Notes under the pieces: generated by a model | Database searches by the model: none | The model's input: only the letters and a program-made list of their open reading frames with translations | Told to the model about the DNA's origin: nothing | Program-made: the position numbers and the translations under genes | Origin: Actinobacteria bacterium HGW-Actinobacteria-6 | GTDB taxonomy: Bacteria; Actinomycetota; Coriobacteriia; Anaerosomatales; Anaerosomataceae | Reading direction: 5' to 3' | DNA: 64,000 nt | Assembly (NCBI GenBank): GCA_002841295.1 | Contig: PHEU01000001.1 | Location: 1 to 64,000, forward strand | Part shown: in pieces, positions 42,453 to 52,073 of the stretch | How the letters are laid out: each line of letters begins with the position of its first letter | Position numbering within the stretch: position 1 is the stretch's first letter

Positions 42453-44885
42453 ATGCCCGCGATGAGAGTACATGAGCTGGCCAAGGAGTTCGGGATGACA
42501 TCCCAAGAACTCCTGGATCATTTGGCCGAGCTCAAGATCCCAGCCAAGAACCACGCATCCACCCTCGTCGAGGCTTACGTGGACAAGATCCGCAAGAAGC
42601 TGGCGCCGGTCATTGCCGAGCACCTCGCCGTCGTTGAGGCCGAGCGTCTCAAGGAAGAAGAGGAGCGCGCAAAGACTGAAGCCAAGGAGGCTAAAGAGCG
42701 CCAGGCACAAGAGGCAATCGCTGCTGCCGAGCGTGAGGCCGCGGAGAAGGTCGCCCTTGCGGAGGCCGAAGCGCAGGCATTGCTCGACGCCGAAGCCTCT
42801 GAGGAAAACGAGCGCAAGCGCCTCGAGGAAGAAGAGCGCGTTCGCCGTCGCGACGAAGAGAACGCAAAGCTTGAGGCACACGCGCACGCCGAGAAGGAGC
42901 GCCAGGCCCTCGAGGAAGAGCGAAAGCGTGTCGAGACAGAAGAAGCCGAGCGTTACCGCCAGATGGCCCGCGAAGCCGAAGAGGCCCAGCGTCACCAGAA
43001 TCTCCTCGCCGAAGCGGCGAAGCTCGCCGCCAACTCGGGTCCTGTGAAGAACAAGAACAAGAAGAAGAAGGACAAGAAGCCAGTCGAGGTTGTAGCAGCC
43101 GAGGAGATCAAGGTCGCGGAGCCTGCACCTAAGCTCAGCGGCGGCGTCATCAGCGTGTCTGAAGCTACAACAGTCGCGGAATTCGCTGAGGCTCTTTCGT
43201 TGGCTCCGACTGAAATCATCAAGAGGCTCATGCTTCTTGGCGAGCTGATCACCGTGAACATGCCCATCGGTCGAACCACGATGGAGATTCTCGCGGAGGA
43301 CCTCAACGTCGAGCTGCGCTTTGTCGCGCCCGAGGCCGAGAGCTGCTTCGTCTTCGAAGACAGCGCGGAGGATCTTGTTCACCGTCCGCCGGTCGTGACC
43401 GTCATGGGCCACGTCGACCACGGCAAGACATCTCTTTTGGACGCTATTCGTGAGACTGGCGTCGCTGCAACTGAAGCCGGCGGCATCACCCAGCACATCG
43501 GCGCATCGGTTGTCACACACCAGGGTAAGCGAATCACCTTCATCGACACGCCTGGCCACGAGGCCTTCACCGCAATGCGCGCCCGAGGAGCCGACGTCAC
43601 TGACGTCGTCGTTCTGGTTGTCGCTGCCGATGACGGTGTCATGCCGCAGACGGTTGAGGCTATCCACCACGCGAAGGCTGCGGGGGTACCGATCATCGTC
43701 GCCGTCAACAAGATCGACAAGGACGGCGCCAACCCCGATCGCGTCCGCCAGGAGCTTGTTGAGCACGAAATCATCCCTGAGGAGTGGGGCGGATCCAACA
43801 TCTTCGTGAACGTCTCGGCGAAGCAGCGCCTCAATATCGACGATATCCTGGAGATGATTCTCCTTCAGGCCGAGATCCTCGAGCTCAAGGCAAACCCGAA
43901 AGCCAACGCCCACGGCGTTGTCATTGAAGCGAAGCTCGACCGTGGCCGCGGCCCGGTTGCAACCGTGCTCGTTCAGCGCGGCACCCTCCATGTGGGCGAC
44001 GCTGTTGTCGCCGGTACGACACACGGCCGCGTGCGCATGCTCGTGAACCCGCTCGGCGAAATCGTGAAGAGCGCTGGTCCGGCCGATCCGGTCGAAATCG
44101 TCGGCCTCTCCTCAGTTCCTACTGCCGGTGACGAGTTCCTGGTCGTCTGCGACGACCGTGAAGCCCGTCAGATCGCCGAGGAGCGCGCGCTCAAGATGCG
44201 TTTGGTCGCACATGGCAAGAAGCGCCACGTTACTCTTGAGGACCTGTTCTCACGCATTGCCGAGGGTGAATTGAAGGACCTCAACCTCGTCGTCAAGGCT
44301 GACGTTGGTGGCTCGATCGAGGCCCTCAAGGACGCGCTCGACAAGATGAACCAGGACGAGGTTCGCATCAATGTCATCCACTCCGGCGTTGGTGGCATCA
44401 CTGAGAGCGACGTCATGCTTGCAGACGCGTCTGACGCCATCATCATCGGCTTCAACGTTCGCCCTGAGCCTAAGGCAAAGTCCCTCGCCGAGCAGGAGAA
44501 GGTCGACCTGCGCATGTACCGTGTCATCTACCAGGCCATCGAAGATATCAACGCAGCACGCGTGGGCATGTTGGCACCGACCATCGAAGAGCATGACACC
44601 GCCCGTATCGAGATTCGCGAACTGTTCAAGGTTCCGAAGATCGGCGTCATCGCCGGTTGTCTCGTACAGGAGGGTGAAGTCACCCGCGATGACCAGGTCC
44701 GCATCGTCCGTCATGGCGCCATCATCTTTGACGGTAAGCTCCACTCTTTGCGACGCTTCAAGGACGACGTCAAGTCGGTCAAGGCCGGCTACGAGTGCGG
44801 TGTTGGCATCGAAGGCTTCCAGGACATCAAGGAAGGCGACGTTATCGAGACGTACCGCACCATTGAGGTAGCACGGGAGGAGTGA
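42453..44885 (+). CDS. infB: Translation initiation factor IF-2
   Basis: IF-2 brings initiator tRNA to the 30S subunit and promotes subunit joining. At 810 residues it has an IF2-N helix bundle ([20 protein letters not shown]), a long charged Glu/Ala/Arg/Lys region (about 50-215, probably coiled coil, ending in a lysine-rich run), a second IF2-N segment (about 225-275) and the GTPase core with GHVDHGKTS at 319-327, DTPGHE and NKID. Domains II to IV follow. The start is uncertain: ATG at 42453 has AGGA 11 bases upstream, while 42426 (ATG) and 42444 (GTG) are in frame with poorer sites. Confidence 0.94.
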   Translation: MPAMRVHELAKEFGMTSQELLDHLAELKIPAKNHASTLVEAYVDKIRKKLAPVIAEHLAVVEAERLKEEEERAKTEAKEAKERQAQEAIAAAEREAAEKVALAEAEAQALLDAEASEENERKRLEEEERVRRRDEENAKLEAHAHAEKERQALEEERKRVETEEAERYRQMAREAEEAQRHQNLLAEAAKLAANSGPVKNKNKKKKDKKPVEVVAAEEIKVAEPAPKLSGGVISVSEATTVAEFAEALSLAPTEIIKRLMLLGELITVNMPIGRTTMEILAEDLNVELRFVAPEAESCFVFEDSAEDLVHRPPVVTVMGHVDHGKTSLLDAIRETGVAATEAGGITQHIGASVVTHQGKRITFIDTPGHEAFTAMRARGADVTDVVVLVVAADDGVMPQTVEAIHHAKAAGVPIIVAVNKIDKDGANPDRVRQELVEHEIIPEEWGGSNIFVNVSAKQRLNIDDILEMILLQAEILELKANPKANAHGVVIEAKLDRGRGPVATVLVQRGTLHVGDAVVAGTTHGRVRMLVNPLGEIVKSAGPADPVEIVGLSSVPTAGDEFLVVCDDREARQIAEERALKMRLVAHGKKRHVTLEDLFSRIAEGELKDLNLVVKADVGGSIEALKDALDKMNQDEVRINVIHSGVGGITESDVMLADASDAIIIGFNVRPEPKAKSLAEQEKVDLRMYRVIYQAIEDINAARVGMLAPTIEEHDTARIEIRELFKVPKIGVIAGCLVQEGEVTRDDQVRIVRHGAIIFDGKLHSLRRFKDDVKSVKAGYECGVGIEGFQDIKEGDVIETYRTIEVAREE

Positions 44886-44892
44886 CCTCGAA

Positions 44893-45270
44893 ATGAAGAT
44901 CACTCCCCGCACACGTAAACTGAACGAGTCGATACGGGAGGCCCTGGCCTCGATCCTCCTGGAAGAGGTCCAGGACCCCCGTGTTGACTTCGCGACCATA
45001 ACCGGGGCCCGCATCAGCCCGGACATGCGCTACTGCGAGATCTATGTAACCGCACATGGTGACGCAGAACGCTACGCCGAGTTGATGAAAGGCCTCGAGT
45101 CGGCCAAAGGCCGTATCAGAAACTCTCTCGGCAAGCGGGTCAGCCTACGATTCTTGCCTGCCCTCCGCTTTCACATCGACGAGAGTGTTGATGAGGGAAT
45201 GCGCATTTCCATGGCACTGCGCGACGAGGCTGAGCGCAGGCCGATAACACCGGACGAGGCGGCTGAGTAG
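44893..45270 (+). CDS. rbfA: Ribosome-binding factor A
   Basis: RbfA binds the 30S subunit near helix 1 of 16S rRNA and is needed for maturation and cold growth. The 125-residue protein has the normal size and the KH-type fold. Conserved parts are LNESIREALASILLEEVQDPR near the start and LRFLPALRFHIDESVD near residue 85. GGGAGGAG lies 9 bases before the ATG. The infB-rbfA-nrnA-truB-ribF order is the standard Gram-positive one. Confidence 0.95.
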   Translation: MKITPRTRKLNESIREALASILLEEVQDPRVDFATITGARISPDMRYCEIYVTAHGDAERYAELMKGLESAKGRIRNSLGKRVSLRFLPALRFHIDESVDEGMRISMALRDEAERRPITPDEAAE

Positions 45271-45272
45271 CG

Positions 45273-46244
45273 GTGTCCAGCCGGTCAGAGCGTCTGCAGC
45301 AGATTGCAGAGGCGTTGCTCTCGGCTCGATCCGTGGCTGTATGTGCACACGTCGATCCTGACGGTGACGCCATGGGCAGCATCCTCGGCCTCACGCATCT
45401 ACTGAGATGTTGCGGGGCTACCGTCACGCCCGTGCTTGCTTCCGGCGTGAGCGCGCCTGCAACGTACAGGTTCTTGCCAGGGGCTAATGAGTTTGTGCCC
45501 GCGTCTGAATCACCTGAGATTGATCTTGTGGTGGCGCTGGATGCTCCAGATCCTGCTCGCCTCGGCGATGCTCGCGATCTGGCGCTTGGGGCCTCGAAAC
45601 TCGTCGTGATCGACCATCATCCTGATAACAAGCTCTACGGGACGCTCAATCTAGTGGATGACCGCGCTGCCGCAACGGGAGAGATCATCTGGGAGCTGCT
45701 GCCGTATCTTGATTGTGTGGCTGACAAGCGCGTTGCGACGTGCCTGTACACAGCACTCATGACAGACACTGGTCGGTTCTCGTACGGAAACACAACTCCT
45801 GCAGCACTCCGTCGCGCTGCCGAGATGATCGAACATGGTGCCGATGCAGCGCAGCTCTATCAACACGTGTACGAGAGCCGCTCTCCGGCTGCGCTTGCAC
45901 TTGTTGCGCGCACACTCGCTAGATTGGCCTTCGCGAATGCTGGCCGAGTTGCGTACTCATGGATCGGTCCCGAAGACTTCATCGAGACAGGTGCGCTGCC
46001 CGAGGAGACCGAGAATCTCATCGACGAGATCCGTGTAGTGAGAGGTGTTGACGCTGTCGCACTCCTCAAATCATCGCATGACTCGGTTCGCGTGAGCCTT
46101 CGAGCGAAGAATGGCCATGACGTCGGACTGGTCGCTCGCACTCTTGGCGGTGGCGGACATTCGGCGGCAGCTGGCTTTACGAGAGCTGGAACCATCGAGT
46201 CGGTGCTCGCCGAGCTTCTCGCGCTCTTACCCTCGGCGAACTAG
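45273..46244 (+). CDS. nrnA: DHH/DHHA1 phosphoesterase (NrnA-type oligoribonuclease/pAp phosphatase)
   Basis: NrnA degrades nano-RNA (2-5 nucleotides) and dephosphorylates pAp. The 323-residue protein has the N-terminal DHH domain with CAHVDPDGDAMGS near residue 26, ALDAPD, and VVIDHHPDN near 113, all metal-binding motifs. The C-terminal DHHA1 domain ends in LGGGGHSAAAGF. The GTG start follows the rbfA stop by 2 bases with no clear ribosome site, so translation is probably coupled. Pairing with RNase J and PNPase in this window gives a full RNA-decay path from message to mononucleotide. Confidence 0.93.
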   Translation: MSSRSERLQQIAEALLSARSVAVCAHVDPDGDAMGSILGLTHLLRCCGATVTPVLASGVSAPATYRFLPGANEFVPASESPEIDLVVALDAPDPARLGDARDLALGASKLVVIDHHPDNKLYGTLNLVDDRAAATGEIIWELLPYLDCVADKRVATCLYTALMTDTGRFSYGNTTPAALRRAAEMIEHGADAAQLYQHVYESRSPAALALVARTLARLAFANAGRVAYSWIGPEDFIETGALPEETENLIDEIRVVRGVDAVALLKSSHDSVRVSLRAKNGHDVGLVARTLGGGGHSAAAGFTRAGTIESVLAELLALLPSAN

Positions 46245-46245
46245 C

Positions 46246-47145
46246 ATGGGACGCAGAGGCGCGACGGGACTAGCCGGCATCCTACTTGTCGACAAACCCG
46301 CCGGACTCACGAGTCACGACGTTGTCGCACGCATCCGTCGCCTGACGGGCGAGGGTCGCGTCGGGCACGCCGGTACGCTCGATCCGATGGCCACCGGACT
46401 GCTCGTGATACTCGTGGGGCCCTACACCCGGCTGGAACCATACATGAGCTCCGCCGACAAAACGTATAACGCAACTATCACGTTCGGCTCATCGACTGAT
46501 ACCGAAGACGCCGAGGGCGCCGTTGTCGCCTCGGCAGAAGTACCCGATAGTGTGCTGGATCGTACGTTTGCCGAGCGCGTCCTCGCTGGCTTCCTCGGGC
46601 CCCAGAAACAGCGTCCACCAGCGTACTCAGCCATCAAGGTGAACGGCACCGTTGCACATCGCGCAGCGAGGTCCGGTTCGCCGATCGAACTCGCCGAGCG
46701 AGACATCACAGTCTTCGAGGCGCAAGTCCTCGGCGTGGACGCGCGGCAATGTGCGTGGAACGTGTCCTTCCGGGTATCGAAAGGAACATACATCCGCTCA
46801 CTTGCCCGCGATCTTGGCGAGGCCGTCGGGGTGCCGTCACATCTGTCTGGCTTGCGGCGCACGGCGAGCGGACCTCTGAGTGTCGAAGACTCCCACCGCC
46901 TGGATGAACTGACCGACGTTGTGGGAGCATTCACCGATCCCATCGCAGCCCTCGGACTACCCGTCATTCACGTTGAGGACACGATGATCGCGAACGGATC
47001 ACCACTCGACATCGCACTTGCCCGGGGGCTTGCCGTCGATACCGACGTGACCGTGGTATGCAACGGGATACTGCGGGCGATCTACCGTGTCACGGGCGAT
47101 CGCCTGGTACCCAGGGTCGTTCTTCCCTCGGCGGACATATCATGA
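46246..47145 (+). CDS. truB: tRNA pseudouridine55 synthase
   Basis: TruB makes pseudouridine at U55 of the T loop. The 299-residue protein begins at the catalytic domain with ILLVDKPAGLTSHDVV, has the catalytic Asp46 in GHAGTLDPMATG, and has the KTYNATITFG and RPPAYSAIKVNG blocks. A C-terminal PUA-like part follows from about 230. The ATG at 46246 lies 1 base after the nrnA stop; the longer reading from 46111 lies inside nrnA. It overlaps ribF by 4 bases. TrmFO in this window modifies the neighbouring T54. Confidence 0.95.
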   Translation: MGRRGATGLAGILLVDKPAGLTSHDVVARIRRLTGEGRVGHAGTLDPMATGLLVILVGPYTRLEPYMSSADKTYNATITFGSSTDTEDAEGAVVASAEVPDSVLDRTFAERVLAGFLGPQKQRPPAYSAIKVNGTVAHRAARSGSPIELAERDITVFEAQVLGVDARQCAWNVSFRVSKGTYIRSLARDLGEAVGVPSHLSGLRRTASGPLSVEDSHRLDELTDVVGAFTDPIAALGLPVIHVEDTMIANGSPLDIALARGLAVDTDVTVVCNGILRAIYRVTGDRLVPRVVLPSADIS

Positions 47146-48077
47146 GTCACGTCATCACATTCGAGCGAGACATGCAGCCACTTGGTGATGCGGTCGTCGC
47201 CATCGGCGTGTTCGACGGGGTACATCTCGGTCATCAGACGCTGATTCGCGACGCGATCGATATAGCTCGCACGCGAGAAGTGCGCTCGGTTGTCCTCACG
47301 TTCGACCGCGATCCGGACAGGGTCGTCATGCCCGATCGTGCTGCGCCACAGCTTCTTGAACTCGAGGACAAGGTGCGGCTTCTCTCGGCTCTGAATCCGG
47401 ACGTGGTGCTGGTGGTCCCGTTCGATACCTCTCTGGCGGCGATGGCCCCCGAGGCGTTCGTCAACGAGGTGCTGGCTGCTGCTCTCACGCCTACGACCGT
47501 CGTCGTTGGCCACAACTTCCGCTTCGGAACCGCTGCGTCAGGTGATATCGACACGCTCACGTCCCTTGGGCGCACTCACGGGTTCACGGTTCACAGTCAC
47601 GACCTGCTCGAGGTTGACGGCCTGCCTGTGACATCGACCAGAATTCGCCGAGAGCTTGCGCAGGGCGACGTGGAGTCGGCAGCCCGGCTGCTCGGAAGAA
47701 AGCACTACGTGACCGGTCGCGTCGTCCGCGGCAGGGGAGCAGGCCACGGTCTCGGTGCGCCAACCGCGAACGTCCTCACACACTCCTGGTCCGCATTGCC
47801 TCTCGATGGTGTCTACGCGGCATTTGCATGCATCGGCAATGAGAGGTACCTGTGCGCCGCATCGGTGGGAGTTCCACCAAGCTTTCCGGCTGCGACTGAG
47901 CGACTCGAGGCGCATCTTATCGACTATTCGGGAGCCGACCTCTACGGAGAATCGCTCTCGATTGAATTCGTGGATCGCCTGAGAGCTCAGCGTCGATTCG
48001 ACGATCCGGATCTTCTCGCCACGGCGATTGCCGAGGACATTTCGCGCGCCCGCGTTGTGCTCGCGGAAGCCCGCTGA
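47142..48077 (+). CDS. ribF: Bifunctional riboflavin kinase / FAD synthetase
   Basis: RibF turns riboflavin into FMN and then FAD. The 311-residue protein has an N-terminal adenylyltransferase domain with GVFDGVHLGHQ at 22-32, the VVGHNFRFG block, and a C-terminal riboflavin kinase domain (about 185-305) with GRGAGHGLGAPTAN. It overlaps truB by 4 bases, leaving no room for an FMN riboswitch. Its products serve FabK, the FabK-like protein and TrmFO in this window. It is the last gene before the rpsO promoter. Confidence 0.96.
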   Translation: MSHVITFERDMQPLGDAVVAIGVFDGVHLGHQTLIRDAIDIARTREVRSVVLTFDRDPDRVVMPDRAAPQLLELEDKVRLLSALNPDVVLVVPFDTSLAAMAPEAFVNEVLAAALTPTTVVVGHNFRFGTAASGDIDTLTSLGRTHGFTVHSHDLLEVDGLPVTSTRIRRELAQGDVESAARLLGRKHYVTGRVVRGRGAGHGLGAPTANVLTHSWSALPLDGVYAAFACIGNERYLCAASVGVPPSFPAATERLEAHLIDYSGADLYGESLSIEFVDRLRAQRRFDDPDLLATAIAEDISRARVVLAEAR

Positions 48078-48095
48078 GGCGGCGCGAATACCGTC

Positions 48096-48124
48096 CTGAC
48101 GCTCACGCCAACACGTGATATACT
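48096..48124 (+). promoter_or_regulatory. Extended -10 promoter for rpsO
   Basis: CTGACG (48096-48101) and TATACT (48119-48124) are 17 bases apart, and TGA precedes the -10, making an extended -10. It lies between ribF and rpsO and gives a leader of about 85 bases. Confidence 0.65.
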
Positions 48125-48217
48125 CGTTCGGCTGTTCTGGTACCCCTGCCTGTGATGAGCGAATCACCAACGCTCACCTCGGACAGGGGCGAATCTGATT
48201 GAAGGGTGAAAGAGAAT

Positions 48218-48487
48218 ATGGCACTAGAGAAGGACGTAAAGTCCGCAATCATCGCCGACCACGCTCGCACCGAGGGTGACACCGGCTCCGCAGAGGTTCA
48301 GATCGCGCTGCTCACGCAGCGTATCCGCGACCTTACCGAGCACCTCCGCTTCCACAAGCACGACCACCACACCCGTCGTGGTCTACTGCAGATGGTCGGT
48401 CAGCGCCGTCGCCTTCTGAACTACCTCAAGAAGAACGACATCGAGCGCTACCGTGCGATCGTCGCAAAGCTGGGGCTGCGCAACTAA
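48218..48487 (+). CDS. rpsO: 30S ribosomal protein S15
   Basis: S15 binds the central domain of 16S rRNA early in assembly. The protein is 89 residues, the standard length, with [22 protein letters not shown] and [21 protein letters not shown] chose the ATG at 48218 over an in-frame GTG at 48206 because the length then matches the family and the GAAGGGTGA site lies about 10 bases upstream. A strong hairpin separates it from pnp. In E. coli the same pair is divided by RNase III and PNPase control. Confidence 0.96.
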   Translation: MALEKDVKSAIIADHARTEGDTGSAEVQIALLTQRIRDLTEHLRFHKHDHHTRRGLLQMVGQRRRLLNYLKKNDIERYRAIVAKLGLRN

Positions 48488-48505
48488 TTTCGTGAATCGG
48501 CTCGT

Positions 48506-48532
48506 GAAGGCGGGAGACAATCTCCCGCCTTC
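48506..48532 (+). terminator. Strong hairpin after rpsO
   Basis: A perfect 12-bp stem (48506-48517 with 48521-48532) with a 3-base loop follows the rpsO stop. No T run follows, so it may stabilise or terminate the rpsO message only partly. Confidence 0.55.
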
Positions 48533-48541
48533 CGTGTCATA

Positions 48542-48584
48542 GGGGCGCAAGCCCCGGGTACGTTCCTGCAAGGACGTAGGAACG
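48542..48584 (+). promoter_or_regulatory. Two hairpins in the pnp leader
   Basis: A 5-bp stem with a GCAA tetraloop (48542-48555) is followed by a 7-bp stem (48561-48567 with 48578-48584) just before the pnp ribosome site. In E. coli, structured pnp leaders are cut by RNase III and then degraded by PNPase for feedback. A comparable role here is inference. Confidence 0.45.
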
Positions 48585-48607
48585 ACTGAAGAGGAAGAGG
48601 AAGAGGC

Positions 48608-50791
48608 ATGGGAAAAGTCACTGAAACGTTCGAACTGTTCGGCAAGGAATACACGCTCGAGACTGGCGAACTCGCCAAGCAGGCCGGCGGAGCGATTCTC
48701 GTCCGCCAGGGCGACACGATGGTGCTCGTCACGGCCACCGCATCCAAGTTCCCCAAGGATCTGGATTTCTTCCCGCTCACGGTTGATTTCGAAGAGCGGA
48801 TGTACGCTGCAGGCAAACTTCCTGGCGGCTTCGTGAAGCGCGAGACGCGTCCGTCTGAGAAGGCAACGCTGACCGCGCGCATGATCGACCGTCCGATTCG
48901 CTCGTCATTCGCTGACGGCTTCCGCAACGAAGTACAGGTCATCGCGACCGTTCTCTCCGCGGACCAGGTCAACCAGCCTGACGTCATCTCGATCATGGGC
49001 GCTTCATCCGCACTGCTCGCCGCAGGCATCCCGTTCGAGGGTCCGCTTGCCGGCGTGCGCGTTGTGCGCGACGAAGACGGCGCGTTCATCGTGAACCCGA
49101 CGTTCGAAGAGGCCGAGTTCTCGGACCTCGATCTGATCGTTGCGGGTAGCAAGGACGCCGTCTACATGCTCGAAGCCGGCGCCCACGAGGTGAACGAAGA
49201 GGACATGCTCGCAGCCCTCATGTTCGCCCAGGAGGCTATTGCGGCCTTCTGCGAAGTGCAGGAGAGGTTCCTCGCCAAGATCGAGATCACGCCCATGGAG
49301 ATCCAGATTCACCAGATCGACCCGGCTCTCAAGGACCGTGTCTTCTCGGCAGGCTCCGACAAGATGAAGACCGCGCTGCACAACGCCGACAAGCACGCCC
49401 GCATGGGTGACGTCGCCGCGGTGAAGGACGAGATCCTCGCCACGTTCACCGCCGAGGAGATGGCTGCAGACGGCAAGGATATCAAGGCTCTCCTGAAGCA
49501 GCTTGAGAAGAAGACCATGCGCACCATGGTCCTCGAAGAGGGCGAGCGCGCCGATGGCCGCAAGCTCGACGAGGTCCGCCAGATCACGACGACCGCCGGC
49601 TACCTGCCGCTGTCGCACGGCTCCGGTCTCTTCACCCGCGGACAGACGCAGGTCCTCTCGGTGCTCACCCTCGGAATGCTTTCCGAATGGCAGCGCATCG
49701 ACACGATCGACGTGGCCGAAGGCAAGCGCTACATCCATCACTACAACTTCCCGCCGTTCTCCACCGGTGAGACTGGATTCATGCGTGGCCCGAAGCGTCG
49801 CGACATCGGCCATGGTGCCCTCGCCGAGCGCGCGTTGCTCCCCGTGGTTCCCGCCGAGGAGGATTTCCCGTACACGATCCGCATCGTCTCCGAGGTGCTT
49901 GAGTCAAACGGCTCAAGCTCGATGGGTTCGGTCTGCGGCTCCACCCTCGCGCTCATGGACGCTGGCTGCCCGATCAAGGCTCCCGTCTCCGGTATCGCAA
50001 TGGGTCTCATCAAGGAGGGCGACGACGTCGCTATCCTGACCGACATCCAGGGCCTCGAGGACTTCCTCGGCGACATGGACTTCAAGGTCGCAGGTACAGA
50101 GAACGGCATCACGGCGATGCAGATGGACAACAAGGCCAAGGGCCTCTCCGTGGACATCCTCCGCCGTGCGCTCATGCAGGCCAAGGAAGGTCGCGCATTC
50201 ATCCTCGGCAAGATGATGGAATCGATCGACGAGCCCCGTGAAGAGCTCAAGCCCTTCGCACCGCGCGTGGTCACCATCAAGATTCCGACGGACAAGATCC
50301 GCGACATCATCGGCCCCGGTGGCAAGATCATTCGCGCCATCATCGAGGAGACCGGTGCGCAGATCGACGTCAACGACGACGGTACGGTCTACGTCGCATC
50401 GCGTGACGCCGGCGGACTCGCCGCAGTGGAGCGCATCAAGGCGATCATCAAGGACGTCGAGCCGGGCGAGCACTTCACCGGTCGCGTCGTGTCGATCCAG
50501 CCGTTTGGTGCCTTCATCGAGCTCATCCCCGGCAAGGACGGCCTGCTGCACATCTCGCGTATCGCCAAGGGTCGCATCGAGCGCGTTGAAGATGTCGTGA
50601 ACGTCGGCGACGAGGTCGAGGTTGTCGTGCTCGAGATCGACGATCGCGGCAAGGTCAGCCTGGACGCCGTCAACAAGTTCGACGTGCCCGAGAAGGCTGC
50701 TGGCTCGTCTGACGCACCCAGCTCAGACAGCCGCCCGCCGCGCCGCGATGACCGCGGTCGCGACGATCGCAAGCCGCGTAGGCATCACTAA
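48608..50791 (+). CDS. pnp: Polyribonucleotide nucleotidyltransferase
   Basis: PNPase degrades RNA 3' to 5' by phosphorolysis. The 727-residue protein has two RNase PH domains (about 10-145 and 320-465, with FTRGQTQ and NGSSSMGSVCGS), a helical linker, a KH domain at about 560-615 (IIGPGGKIIRAI) and an S1 domain at about 619-690 (FTGRVVSIQPFGAFIEL). It ends in a short Arg/Asp-rich tail. The ATG follows a purine-rich GAGGAAGAGG site. The next gene, an M16 peptidase, starts 4 bases after the stop. Confidence 0.97.
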   Translation: MGKVTETFELFGKEYTLETGELAKQAGGAILVRQGDTMVLVTATASKFPKDLDFFPLTVDFEERMYAAGKLPGGFVKRETRPSEKATLTARMIDRPIRSSFADGFRNEVQVIATVLSADQVNQPDVISIMGASSALLAAGIPFEGPLAGVRVVRDEDGAFIVNPTFEEAEFSDLDLIVAGSKDAVYMLEAGAHEVNEEDMLAALMFAQEAIAAFCEVQERFLAKIEITPMEIQIHQIDPALKDRVFSAGSDKMKTALHNADKHARMGDVAAVKDEILATFTAEEMAADGKDIKALLKQLEKKTMRTMVLEEGERADGRKLDEVRQITTTAGYLPLSHGSGLFTRGQTQVLSVLTLGMLSEWQRIDTIDVAEGKRYIHHYNFPPFSTGETGFMRGPKRRDIGHGALAERALLPVVPAEEDFPYTIRIVSEVLESNGSSSMGSVCGSTLALMDAGCPIKAPVSGIAMGLIKEGDDVAILTDIQGLEDFLGDMDFKVAGTENGITAMQMDNKAKGLSVDILRRALMQAKEGRAFILGKMMESIDEPREELKPFAPRVVTIKIPTDKIRDIIGPGGKIIRAIIEETGAQIDVNDDGTVYVASRDAGGLAAVERIKAIIKDVEPGEHFTGRVVSIQPFGAFIELIPGKDGLLHISRIAKGRIERVEDVVNVGDEVEVVVLEIDDRGKVSLDAVNKFDVPEKAAGSSDAPSSDSRPPRRDDRGRDDRKPRRHH

Positions 50792-50795
50792 TACT

Positions 50796-52052
50796 GTGAG
50801 CAGCACTTTCTACGATAAGACCGTCACGGACGGCGGCATCGAGGTCATCACTGAGACCATCGATGCCGTCCGTTCTGTGGCGATCGGTATCTGGTTCGCC
50901 GTCGGAAGCCGCGACGAGGGCCCTGCCGAGGCGGGCATGTCCCACTTCATGGAGCACATGATGTTCAAGGGCACGCCCACCCGCACGGCTGCGGAGATCT
51001 CCGAGCACTTCGACCGGCTCGGCGGCGAGCTCAATGCCTTCACCAGCAAGGAATACACGTGCTTCTACGCTCGCGTTCTGGACAACCACGTCGACGACGC
51101 CGTAGAAGTGCTCTCGGATATGGTCGTCAGCAGCCTTCTTGCTGATGAAGCCATCACCTCCGAGCGCGAGGTCGTCCTCGAGGAGATATCGCGGCACGAC
51201 GACACGCCTGATGACGCGATTCACGAGCTCTTCGCGTCAACGCTGCTGCCCGATCATCCTCTTGGCTTGCCTGTTCTCGGCCAGCGGGAGACCGTCGGCG
51301 GTTTTGACAACGCAGCCTCGGTCGATTTCCATCGCCGCCACTACGTGACGGGTAATGTGATCGTGGCCGCCGCTGGTAACGTCAAACACGAGCAGGTCGT
51401 CAGACTCGTGGAGCGGTACCTCAAGCTTCCTGAAGGTCCGCGTACTCCAAGAGGCGAGCGAGAGCCGGAAGTCGCCTCGGCACTGCGCGTCATCCGCAAG
51501 GAGACCGAACAAGCTCATATCGCCTGGGGTGTCCGTGGCTTGCGCGCCGACTCCGATGATCGATTCACCATGTCGGTACTCGATTCTGTTCTCGGCGGCG
51601 GCATGTCATCGAGGTTGTTCCAGGAGGTTCGTGAGAAGAACGGCCTGGCGTACGCGGTCTTCTCGTACCACTCGCTGTACCTCGACACCGGTCAGTTCAC
51701 CGTTTATGTGGGCACACGACCGAGCAACGCCGAGCAGGCCATCACGATCATCAAGCGTGAGGTCGACAAGATCACCGAGAGCGGCATCACCGCCGAAGAG
51801 CTCGACCGCGCCAAGGAAAGCATGAAAGGCTCGCTGGTACTTGGCCTTGAGAGCACCCGGGCGCGCATGTCTCGCCTCGGCAAGTCCGCTGTCACAAACG
51901 GGCAGCTGCTTTCGATGGACGAGCTGGTCGAGCGCGTTGACGCGATCACCGGCGAGGACGTTCAGGCGCTCGCGCAGAAACTCTTCTCGGGACCACAGGT
52001 CCTGGCGATGATCGCGCCGCTCGATGCCGAGGATGTCGCACACCTGCTGTAG
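50796..52052 (+). CDS. M16 family zinc metallopeptidase
   Basis: This 418-residue protein is an M16B-type peptidase of the kind found after pnp in many Gram-positive genomes. The inverted zinc motif HFMEH is at 50-54, and the third ligand Glu130 lies in VVLEEISRHDD. The C-terminal half has the family RxxxY-type region, SSRLFQEVREKNGLAY. It has no signal peptide, so it is probably cytoplasmic. The natural substrate is not established. The GTG at 50796, 4 bases after the pnp stop, gives the proper start; the longer reading overlaps pnp in another frame. Confidence 0.93.
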   Translation: MSSTFYDKTVTDGGIEVITETIDAVRSVAIGIWFAVGSRDEGPAEAGMSHFMEHMMFKGTPTRTAAEISEHFDRLGGELNAFTSKEYTCFYARVLDNHVDDAVEVLSDMVVSSLLADEAITSEREVVLEEISRHDDTPDDAIHELFASTLLPDHPLGLPVLGQRETVGGFDNAASVDFHRRHYVTGNVIVAAAGNVKHEQVVRLVERYLKLPEGPRTPRGEREPEVASALRVIRKETEQAHIAWGVRGLRADSDDRFTMSVLDSVLGGGMSSRLFQEVREKNGLAYAVFSYHSLYLDTGQFTVYVGTRPSNAEQAITIIKREVDKITESGITAEELDRAKESMKGSLVLGLESTRARMSRLGKSAVTNGQLLSMDELVERVDAITGEDVQALAQKLFSGPQVLAMIAPLDAEDVAHLL

Positions 52053-52073
52053 CCACACTCTGGGAGGGATTGC

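Noticed and set aside
42120-44024. 634-codon open frame on the - strand opposite ylxR-infB
   Set aside because: It mirrors the charged repeat-rich IF-2 coding region. The Leu-rich translation is what the complement of GAG/AAG codons gives, and the + strand gene is unmistakable.
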